DNA of 11,904 nucleotides, from NCBI GenBank assembly GCA_964466745.1, contig CAYXOX010000094.1:1-11904 (forward strand). Reading direction: 5' to 3'. Under the pieces are notes generated by a model that made no database searches, was not told the origin of the DNA, and saw nothing but the letters and a program-made list of their open reading frames with translations. Shown piece by piece: positions 6,573 through 11,904 of this stretch (positions within the stretch are counted from its first letter, which is position 1; each line of letters starts with the position of its first letter). This DNA is from CAYXOX01 sp964466745. Lineage in GTDB: Bacteria > Pseudomonadota > Alphaproteobacteria > Rhodobacterales > Rhodobacteraceae. Position numbers and translations under genes: made by a program.

Positions 6573-9044
6573 TCAGAACGGAACGCGCCAGCGCGGGGGG
6601 GCCGCCTCCGCGAGGCCCGCCGTCTCCATCAGGCGCTCGGCTTCCTCGGCGAGAAGGCGTTCGTCGGCCGCGCCATTTACCGGCACGCGGCCGGCTTCCA
6701 GGAAGAGCGGCGCGGCCAGCGGGCTGACGCGGGAAAGCGCGAGATGATCGATGCGCTCGCCGACGCGGGCAAGCATTTCCTCGATGCGGCCGAAATCCAC
6801 CAGCCCGCGCAGTGCCTCCTCGCGGGTGATCTGGAGCATCAGGTGCCCGGGATCGTATTTCTGGAGCGTGTCGTAGAGGATGTCCGACGAGAAGGTTGCC
6901 TGTCGGCCGCTCTTGCGCCTGCCCTCGGTGGTGTTGCGCTCGATCAGCCCGGCGATCACCGCGCTGGCCTTGAAGGTGCGCTTCATCACGGCGTTCTCCT
7001 GCAGCCAGCCCTCGAGCCCGGCCCGCAGTGCCTCGGCGTCCAGCAGGGCGCGGGCATCGGTGAGCGGATCGAGCCCCCAGATCAGCGTCGCGTAGTCGGT
7101 GGACACGAAGCCGAGCGGCGCCATGCCCATGTCTTCCATGCGCCGCGCCAAAAGAAGGCCCAGCGTCTGCTGGGCGTTGCGCCCCGCGAAGCCGTAAAGG
7201 CAGACATGCTCCCGCCCGTCGTGGGGAAAGCTCTCGACGAGCAGCCGCCCGGGTTGGGGCAGGCGCGATACCTCGCGCTGCAATGCGAGCCAGCTCGCGG
7301 TGTGGGCCGGCAGTTCGGGCCAGTCCTCCTGCTGGAACATGCGCAGGATGCGGTGCGAGAGCTGGGTGGAGGTGGCGAATTTCGTGCCCATGAACGTGGC
7401 GATCTTCGGCCTGTCGCCCGTGCGCGACAGCCGTTCTGTCAGGGCAACGGCCGTGCGGCGGGTGACCTCCACGGTCATCTCCCGCAACCCCTCGTAGCGC
7501 ACCACCTGTCCGCCGATCAGGAAGGTGTCGCCGGGCACCAGTGTGGCGGCGAAGCCCTCTTCCACCTCGCCGAGGGGCTTGCCACCGCCGCGGTTCCGAA
7601 GGCGCACCTTCAGCGTGTCGGTGTCCTGGATCGTGCCGATGTTCATGCGGATCCGCTGAGCGGCACGCGGATCGCGCAGCTCCCACAGCCCGTCGCGTCG
7701 CTGCCTGAGGCGTTGCCAGCGATCGTAAGCGCGCAGCGCGTAGCCCCCGGTCGCGCAGAACTCGAGGCAGTCATCGAACGCTTCCCTTGTGAGATCGGCG
7801 TAGGCGCCGGCGGTGCGGACCTCGGCGAAGAGCGTATCGGCCGCGAACGGCCCGGCGGCGGCGGCGATGAGGATGTGCTGGCAGAGCACGTCCCGCGGGC
7901 CCGGCCCGCGGGGCTCGCCGTCGAGCTCATGGGCCCGGGCGGCCTCGAGCGCCGCGATGCACTCCACCACCTCGAAGCGGTTGGCGGGGACGAGCAGCGC
8001 CTTGGAGGGCGCGTTGTAGCGATGGTTGGCCCGCCCGATTCGCTGGATCAGGCGCTTGACGTTCTTCGGTGCGCCGACCTGGATCACGAGGTCCACGTCG
8101 CCCCAATCGATGCCGAGATCGAGGCTGCCCGTGCAGACGATGGCCCGCAGCTCGCCGGCCACCATGGCGGCCTCCACCCGGGCGCGCTGTTCGCGCGCGA
8201 GCGAGCCGTGGTGGATGCCGATGGGCAGGCCCTCCTCGTTGGCGAGCCAGAGGTGGTGGAAGAACAGCTCGGCCTGCGCGCGGGTGTTGTGAAAGATCAG
8301 CGTCGTCCGGTGGCGGCGCACCTCTTCGAGCACTGCCGGGATGGCGTGACGCGCACCGCCGCCCGACCACGGCGGCGGCGCCTCGGTGGCGAGCATCGCG
8401 ATATCGGGGTCGGGGCCGGGATCGGCCAGGAGGACCGGGCAGGGATCGGGGTGCCGGGCCAGCAGCCGGGCGATGGCGGCGGGATCCTCCACCGTCGCCG
8501 AGAGCCCGACCCGGCGCAGCCGCGGCGCCAGCGCCTGGACCCGTGAGAGCGCCAGCATCAGCTGGTCGCCGCGCTTGGAGTCGGCCAGCGCATGGATCTC
8601 GTCGATCACGATGCGCTGGAGCCCGGCGAAGATGCGCGGTGCGTCCTCGTAGGAGGCGAGCAGCGCGAGGCTTTCGGGCGTCGTGAGCAGGATGTGCGGC
8701 GGGTCGGCACGCTGGCGCCTGCGGGCGGAGGCGGGCGTGTCCCCTGTGCGGTCTTCCACCCGTATCGGCAGCCCCATCCCGGCGATGGGCCCCGACAGGT
8801 TCCGCCGGATATCGGCGGCCAGCGCCTTGAGCGGCGAGACGTAGAGCGTGTGCAGCCCCGCGTGCCCGCCCCCTGCGAGCTCGGCCAGCGTGGGCAGGAA
8901 GCCCGCCAGGGTCTTGCCGCCGCCGGTGGGCGCGATCAGCAGAAGCGCGGGTGCGGCGGCGCGCTCCAGCATCTCCAGCTGGTGCGGGTGGGGGGACCAG
9001 CCGCGCGCGGCGAACCAGTCGGCGATCCGGGCCGGAAGCTCCAT
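6573..9044 (-). CDS. Ligase-associated DEXH-box DNA helicase (Lhr family)
   Basis: This 823-residue superfamily 2 helicase is of the short, ligase-associated Lhr type. Such proteins are 3'-5' translocases that work with PdeM, and in many genomes with an ATP-dependent DNA ligase and an exonuclease, in DNA repair. Motifs in order are Walker A APTGGGKT (38-45), Ia SPLKALAADI (70-79), DEIH (148-151), SAT (182-184), FHNTRAQAE (251-259), motif V TGSLDLGIDWGDVDLVIQ (305-322) and VI QRIGRANHR (334-342). The winged-helix and Lhr-core parts follow (for example FMGTKFATSTQLSHRILR, 551-568). ATG 9044 was chosen because MELPARIADWFAARGW is the family-typical N-terminus. In-frame ATG 9080 would add 12 residues, and codons further upstream would run through the intergenic element. 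The gene diverges from aroA and lies 38 bp ahead of pdeM. Confidence 0.93.
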   Translation of the reverse strand: MELPARIADWFAARGWSPHPHQLEMLERAAAPALLLIAPTGGGKTLAGFLPTLAELAGGGHAGLHTLYVSPLKALAADIRRNLSGPIAGMGLPIRVEDRTGDTPASARRRQRADPPHILLTTPESLALLASYEDAPRIFAGLQRIVIDEIHALADSKRGDQLMLALSRVQALAPRLRRVGLSATVEDPAAIARLLARHPDPCPVLLADPGPDPDIAMLATEAPPPWSGGGARHAIPAVLEEVRRHRTTLIFHNTRAQAELFFHHLWLANEEGLPIGIHHGSLAREQRARVEAAMVAGELRAIVCTGSLDLGIDWGDVDLVIQVGAPKNVKRLIQRIGRANHRYNAPSKALLVPANRFEVVECIAALEAARAHELDGEPRGPGPRDVLCQHILIAAAAGPFAADTLFAEVRTAGAYADLTREAFDDCLEFCATGGYALRAYDRWQRLRQRRDGLWELRDPRAAQRIRMNIGTIQDTDTLKVRLRNRGGGKPLGEVEEGFAATLVPGDTFLIGGQVVRYEGLREMTVEVTRRTAVALTERLSRTGDRPKIATFMGTKFATSTQLSHRILRMFQQEDWPELPAHTASWLALQREVSRLPQPGRLLVESFPHDGREHVCLYGFAGRNAQQTLGLLLARRMEDMGMAPLGFVSTDYATLIWGLDPLTDARALLDAEALRAGLEGWLQENAVMKRTFKASAVIAGLIERNTTEGRRKSGRQATFSSDILYDTLQKYDPGHLMLQITREEALRGLVDFGRIEEMLARVGERIDHLALSRVSPLAAPLFLEAGRVPVNGAADERLLAEEAERLMETAGLAEAAPPRWRVPF

Positions 9045-9123
9045 GGGCGGGATATAGCGGCGCGCGGGCCCGCGGGCCATGGTGCCTAGGGTGTGCGCGG
9101 CGTCGCCGCGGCGCACCGTGGGG

Positions 9124-9173
9124 CGAGGGGCCAGCCCCTCGCGCTCCCCGGAGTATTTAGGCCAAGATGAAGG
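9124..9173 (+). repeat. Hairpin plus conserved-looking AT-richer motif, probable Rhodobacterales intergenic repeat element
   Basis: An inverted repeat CGAGGGG (9124-9130) / CCCCTCG (9135-9141) with a CCAG loop is followed by a run containing CCCCGGAGTATTTAGGCC (about 9146-9163) and then AAGATGAAGG. From memory, near-identical strings (CCCCGGAGTATTT..GG, then AAGATGAAG) occur many times between genes of Rhodobacterales, usually after a variable GC-rich hairpin. Only one copy is seen in this window, so the repeat nature rests on recall. The role is unknown. Confidence 0.5.
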
Positions 9174-9243
9174 AAGCGCCGCGGCGCCGGGCCGGCGTCT
9201 GGCCGTGCGCCCCCGTGCGCTGCCGCCGCCCGTGCCGGGCGCT

Positions 9244-9279
9244 CGCGGGCGCGCTGGCGCTTTTCCCCCGCGGGCGCGC
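9244..9279 (+). repeat. 11-bp direct repeat upstream of aroA
   Basis: CGCGGGCGCGC occurs exactly at 9244-9254 and 9269-9279, a 25-bp period, in the lhr-aroA intergenic region. With GC content this high the match may be accidental. The rest of the 9045-9343 interval holds the hairpin element described at 9124-9173 and the aroA ribosome binding site. No convincing promoter is visible for aroA. Confidence 0.3.
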
Positions 9280-9327
9280 GGTGTATGGGGCGGCGGGGCG
9301 CGCCGGAATGCGGCCGAGCCCGCCTGC

Positions 9328-9333
9328 AAGGAG
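9328..9333 (+). promoter_or_regulatory. Ribosome binding site deciding the aroA start
   Basis: AAGGAG at 9328-9333 is a full Shine-Dalgarno 10 nt before ATG 9344. It rules out in-frame upstream starts (for example ATG 9167 inside the intergenic repeat element). Confidence 0.8.
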
Positions 9334-9343
9334 CCTTCGGACG

Positions 9344-10696
9344 ATGACTGCCCATGGTGCGCCACGCCCCCTGACCGCCCATCCCGGCCGGCCCCTTTCC
9401 GGGGTCGCGGAGGTGCCCGGCGACAAGTCGATTTCCCACCGCGCGCTCATCCTCGGGGCGCTGACGCTGGGCGAAACCCGCGTCACCGGCCTCCTCGAGG
9501 GGCAGGACGTGCTCGACACGGCCGCGGCCATGCGGGCCTTCGGCGCCGAAGTCGAGCGCGACGACGGCGGGGTGTGGCGCATCCACGGCGTGGGCGTTGG
9601 CGGGTTCGCCGAGCCCGACCGGGTGATCGATTGCGGCAACTCCGGCACCGGGGTCCGGCTGGTGATGGGGGCGATGGCGACCTCGCCCATCACGGCGACC
9701 TTCACCGGCGACGCGAGCCTCGTGTCGCGCCCCATGGCGCGCGTGACCGATCCGCTGGCGCTTTTCGGCGCCCGCGCGGTGGGCCGCGAGGGCGGACGCC
9801 TGCCGATGACGGTGGTCGGCGCGCGGGCCCCGGTGCCCGTGGACTACGAGGTGCCGGTGCCCTCGGCGCAGGTGAAATCGGCGGTGCTGCTTGCGGGCCT
9901 GAACGCGCCCGGGCGGACGGTGGTGCGCGAGCGCGAGGCCACCCGGGACCACACCGAACGCATGCTGGCCGGGTTCGGCGCCCGGATCGAGGTGGAGGAG
10001 GGCCCGGGCGGGCGCGTGATCACCCTGACGGGCCGGCCGGAGTTGCGGGCCCAGGCGATCGCCGTGCCGCGCGACCCCTCGTCGGCGGCCTTCCCGGTCT
10101 GTGCCGGCCTGATCGTGGAGGGATCGGAGGTTCTGGTGCCCGGCATCGGGCTCAACCCGACGCGCGCCGGTCTCTTCACCACGCTGCGCGAGATGGGTGC
10201 GGATCTTGTCTACGAGAACCTGCGCGAGGAGGGGGGCGAGCCGGTAGCCGATCTGCGGGCCCGGTTCTCGCCCGACATGCGGGGGATAGAGGTTCCGCCC
10301 GAGCGCGCGGCCAGCATGATCGACGAGTACCCGATCCTTTCGGTGGTCGCCGCCTTCGCCGAGGGCGAGACCGTGATGCGCGGCGTGGCCGAACTGCGGG
10401 TGAAGGAGAGTGACAGGATCGCGGCCATGGCCGCAGGGCTGCGGGCCTGCGGCGTCGCCGTGGAGGAAGGGCCGGACTGGTGGACCGTCACCGGCCGGGG
10501 GGCCGGCGGCGTGGCCGGTGGCGCGACCTGCGCCAGCCATCTCGACCATCGCATCGCCATGAGCCTTCTTTGCCTCGGCCTGGCGGCGCGCGCGCCCGTG
10601 GGCGTGGACGACGGCGGGCCCATCGCCACTTCCTTTCCGGTGTTCGAGGCGCTCATGGCTGGCCTCGGCGCCCGCATCGAGGGACAGGCGCCTTGA
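9344..10696 (+). CDS. aroA: 3-phosphoshikimate 1-carboxyvinyltransferase (EPSP synthase), class II-like
   Basis: AroA condenses shikimate-3-phosphate with phosphoenolpyruvate in the sixth step of the shikimate pathway. The product is 450 residues, the usual alphaproteobacterial length. Signatures are PGDKSISHR (25-33), the PEP-site loop GNSGTGVRL (98-106), SAQVKSAVLLAGLNAPG (174-190), EATRDHTERMLAGFGAR (198-214), SMIDEYP (324-330), LRVKESDRI (351-359) and SHLDHRIAMS (398-407). This pattern follows the class II enzymes typified by Agrobacterium CP4. The residue aligned with CP4 Ala100 is Gly101 here, as in glyphosate-sensitive enzymes. Start ATG 9344 is fixed by AAGGAG 10 nt upstream. The cmk start overlaps the aroA stop, so the two genes are co-transcribed and probably translationally coupled. 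The enzyme is cytosolic. Confidence 0.97.
   Translation: MTAHGAPRPLTAHPGRPLSGVAEVPGDKSISHRALILGALTLGETRVTGLLEGQDVLDTAAAMRAFGAEVERDDGGVWRIHGVGVGGFAEPDRVIDCGNSGTGVRLVMGAMATSPITATFTGDASLVSRPMARVTDPLALFGARAVGREGGRLPMTVVGARAPVPVDYEVPVPSAQVKSAVLLAGLNAPGRTVVREREATRDHTERMLAGFGARIEVEEGPGGRVITLTGRPELRAQAIAVPRDPSSAAFPVCAGLIVEGSEVLVPGIGLNPTRAGLFTTLREMGADLVYENLREEGGEPVADLRARFSPDMRGIEVPPERAASMIDEYPILSVVAAFAEGETVMRGVAELRVKESDRIAAMAAGLRACGVAVEEGPDWWTVTGRGAGGVAGGATCASHLDHRIAMSLLCLGLAARAPVGVDDGGPIATSFPVFEALMAGLGARIEGQAP
10679..10688 (+). promoter_or_regulatory. Ribosome binding site supporting a TTG start for cmk
   Basis: GAGGGACAGG at 10679-10688, inside the end of aroA, gives a GAGGG core 9 nt before TTG 10693. 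The first in-frame alternative downstream is GTG 10705, which would remove four residues of the first beta-strand before the P-loop, so TTG is preferred. Confidence 0.6.
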
Positions 10697-11328
10697 GCTT
10701 CACCGTGGCGATCGACGGGCCGGCGGCCAGCGGGAAGGGCACCATCGCCCGTGGCCTCGCCGGGAGGTTCGGCCTTGCCCATCTCGACACCGGGCTGCTC
10801 TACCGCGCCGTCGGCGCGCGTACCCTGCGGGGCGAGGTCCCCGAGTCTGCCGCCGCCGCGCTGGGTGCCGCGGATCTCGAGGGCGCGCATCTGCGCGGCG
10901 CCGAGGTGGCCCAAGCCGCCAGCCGCGTGGCGGCGCTGCCCGGCGTGCGCGCCGCCCTCGTGGATTTCCAGCGAGCCTTCGCCGCCCGGGCGGGCGGCGC
11001 CGTGCTCGACGGGCGCGATATCGGCACCGTGATCTGCCCCGAGGCGCCGGTGAAGCTCTACGTGACGGCGGCGCCGCGGGTGCGCGCCGAGCGCAGGTGG
11101 AAGGAGCTGCGCGCGCGTGGCGAGGAGGTGAGCCTCGCCGAGGTGCTCGCCGATGTCGAGAGCCGCGACGCGCGCGACATGGGGCGCGCCGACGCGCCGC
11201 TCCGCCCCGCCGAAGACGCGGTGATGCTCGATACCTCGCAGTTGTCGATCGCCGAGGCGCTGGAGGCGGCCGCGGCTGCGGTGGAGGCCGCGCGGGCTGC
11301 CAGGGGCGGGGGGGAGACGGATGGCTGA
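10693..11328 (+). CDS. cmk: Cytidylate kinase
   Basis: Cmk phosphorylates CMP/dCMP to the diphosphates using ATP. The 211-residue product has the P-loop GPAASGKGT (9-17), the NMP-binding HLDTGLLYRAV (30-40), DGRDIGTVICP (106-116) with the conserved Arg-Asp, and the LID region RDARDMGRADAPLRPAEDAVMLDTS (158-182). It is slightly shorter than E. coli Cmk (227 aa), the difference being around the CMP-binding insert (about 41-75). The last 20 residues are Ala/Gly-rich and look unconserved. The start is TTG 10693, whose second and third bases lie in the aroA stop (TTGA overlap), with a purine-rich site upstream. The order aroA-cmk-rpsA is the widespread proteobacterial arrangement. No strong intrinsic terminator directly follows; the nearest good candidate is inside the rpsA leader. 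Confidence 0.95.
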   Translation: MSFTVAIDGPAASGKGTIARGLAGRFGLAHLDTGLLYRAVGARTLRGEVPESAAAALGAADLEGAHLRGAEVAQAASRVAALPGVRAALVDFQRAFAARAGGAVLDGRDIGTVICPEAPVKLYVTAAPRVRAERRWKELRARGEEVSLAEVLADVESRDARDMGRADAPLRPAEDAVMLDTSQLSIAEALEAAAAAVEAARAARGGGETDG

Positions 11329-11538
11329 GGCGTCGGCGCCGCAGGTGATGCCCCCCGGCGCCGGCTGAAACGGCACCGTGCGGCGGTGCGCGACGGCTTC
11401 GGGGCCGCGATCACGCTCCGCGTCGGAACGCCCGATGCCCGTGCGGATCCGGGCCAGTGCCCGGGGCATGGGCCCGGCGGCGGGCATTCCGCGAGACGCC
11501 CGGCCGGCACCGTGGCGGGCGCGGTGGGCGCAGATGGC
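11329..11538. other. GC-rich intergenic stretch between cmk and the rpsA promoter, no gene recognised
   Basis: About 210 bp without a credible coding region. It holds competing inverted repeats: ATGCCCG (11435-11441) can pair with CGGGCAT (11481-11487), and its first six bases with GGGCAT (11464-11469); TGCCCG (11458-11463) can also pair with CGGGCA (11481-11486). None is followed by a T tract. A 15-codon frame from ATG 11321, overlapping the cmk stop and ending at 11368, has purine-rich sequence upstream but no recognisable product. Confidence 0.45.
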
Positions 11539-11567
11539 TTGCCAGCGGCGCCGTCACACCCTATAGA
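11539..11567 (+). promoter_or_regulatory. Sigma-70-type promoter of rpsA
   Basis: TTGCCA (11539-11544) and TATAGA (11562-11567) are separated by exactly 17 bp, a near-consensus housekeeping promoter and by far the best match in the window. Transcription would begin around 11574-11575, leaving a leader of about 153 nt before the rpsA ATG. A strong dedicated promoter suits a ribosomal protein gene placed behind cmk. Confidence 0.75.
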
Positions 11568-11580
11568 CCCGCCTGTCGAA

Positions 11581-11677
11581 CCGGCGGAACAGCCGGGAAA
11601 CGATGAGGCAGGGTCGGTTCACCGCCGGCCCTTTGTCGTTTTCCGCCCCCGTGACGGACCAACCCACAGACCGGCGG
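11581..11677 (+). promoter_or_regulatory. rpsA 5' leader with mutually exclusive hairpins (candidate attenuator)
   Basis: CCGGCGG occurs at 11581-11587 and 11671-11677, and its complement CCGCCGG at 11622-11628. The upstream pairing can extend by AAC (11588-11590) with GTT (11617-11619) across a 2-nt bulge. CCGCCGG covers part of the loop and right arm of the terminator-like hairpin at 11610-11632, so the upstream pairing would prevent that hairpin, as an antiterminator does. This is inferred from complementarity alone; no folding energy was computed. Confidence 0.4.
11610..11642 (+). terminator. Terminator-like hairpin in the rpsA leader
   Basis: AGGGTCGG (11610-11617) pairs with CCGGCCCT (11625-11632) over 8 bp with one G-U pair and a 7-nt loop. 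It runs directly into TTGTCGTTTT (11633-11642), the most T-rich stretch in the non-coding sequence here. It lies downstream of the rpsA promoter and upstream of the rpsA start. It may terminate read-through from cmk, attenuate rpsA, or both. Confidence 0.55.
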
Positions 11678-11727
11678 AGACAACCGCACGGCCAGCAACA
11701 CCCAGAGCCGAAGGAACGCATCGCTAC

Positions 11728-11904
11728 ATGGCGCAAGCATCCATGGAGGAATTCGAAGCCCTCCTCAACGAAAGCTTCGAGATCGACACGCCGCAGGAAG
11801 GCAGTGTCGTCAAAGGCAAGGTCATCGCGGTCGAAGCGGGCCAGGCCATCGTCGATGTCGGCTACAAGATGGAAGGCCGCGTCGATCTGAAAGAATTCGC
11901 AAAT
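11728..11904 (+). CDS. rpsA: 30S ribosomal protein S1, N-terminal part (3' truncated by window edge)
   Basis: The first 59 residues of ribosomal protein S1, which helps mRNAs bind the 30S subunit; the full protein is normally about 555-560 aa with several S1 (OB-fold) repeats. The N-terminal segment SMEEFEALLNESF anchors S1 to the ribosome, and the first S1 repeat begins at GSVVKGKVIAVEAGQAIVDVGYKMEGRV (25-52). The reading frame is open to the window end. ATG 11728 is chosen from AAGGAA (11711-11716), 11 nt upstream; in-frame ATG 11743 lacks a suitable site. It has its own promoter and a long structured leader. S1 is known in E. coli to repress its own translation through its mRNA leader, so feedback control here is plausible but unproven. 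Confidence 0.96.
   Translation, partial: MAQASMEEFEALLNESFEIDTPQEGSVVKGKVIAVEAGQAIVDVGYKMEGRVDLKEFAN

Noticed and set aside
6535..7686. Upstream in-frame extension of pdeM giving a 610-residue product
   Set aside because: The extension is out of frame with and inside lhr; translation is compositionally biased and the PdeM family begins at the NFYPF segment.
6558..8546. A 662-codon open frame on the plus strand opposite lhr
   Set aside because: It lies antisense to conserved helicase motifs, has no family signature, and is expected from third-position GC bias.
9045..9365. N-terminal extension of lhr to ATG 9365
   Set aside because: It would run through the intergenic hairpin element and the aroA start, and is Arg/Pro/Gly-rich without similarity to Lhr N-termini.
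9086..10549. A 487-codon open frame on the minus strand opposite aroA
   Set aside because: Shadow of aroA; Arg/His/Gly-rich low-complexity translation with no domain.
11321..11368. A 15-codon micro-ORF overlapping the cmk stop
   Set aside because: Purine-rich sequence upstream is just the cmk end; the peptide is unremarkable and there is no evidence of conservation.

Overview
The window is about 70% GC, gene-dense and almost entirely chromosomal housekeeping. Protein character (CP4-like class II AroA, ligase-associated Lhr/PdeM pair, LytTR membrane protein, RpsA N-terminus) and the aroA-cmk-rpsA order point to an alphaproteobacterium, most likely order Rhodobacterales (Paracoccaceae/Roseobacteraceae). 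This placement comes from recalled family resemblance, not from a search. I see no transposase, phage gene, CRISPR array, tRNA or rRNA.

Left part, plus strand. The C-terminal half of ftsH (membrane AAA+ zinc protease) enters from the left edge and ends in a clear hairpin terminator. A stand-alone MOSC-domain protein follows. Next comes a tight operon of fhs (formate-tetrahydrofolate ligase), a small AroQ-type chorismate mutase, and folD (methylene-THF dehydrogenase/cyclohydrolase), with a 4-base overlap between the last two. Fhs and FolD together interconvert formate and 5,10-methylene-THF; the chorismate mutase is the odd member. Right after folD is a four-helix membrane protein with a C-terminal LytTR DNA-binding domain.

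Middle, minus strand. lhr (ligase-associated DEXH helicase) and pdeM (metallophosphoesterase) form a two-gene DNA-repair unit transcribed towards the LytTR gene. The ATP-dependent ligase and exonuclease that often accompany them are not in the window.

Right part, plus strand. aroA (EPSP synthase) diverges from lhr across about 300 bp that holds a hairpin plus an AT-richer motif resembling a repeated Rhodobacterales intergenic element. cmk follows aroA with a TTG start overlapping the aroA stop. After a roughly 400-bp gap comes the beginning of rpsA (ribosomal protein S1), cut by the right edge.

The most interesting non-coding signal is the rpsA leader. A near-consensus sigma-70 promoter lies about 160 bp before the start codon. 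It is followed by a terminator-like hairpin with a T-rich tail, and by two copies of CCGGCGG that could each pair with part of that hairpin. This resembles an attenuator. I found no convincing new defence or mobile system.
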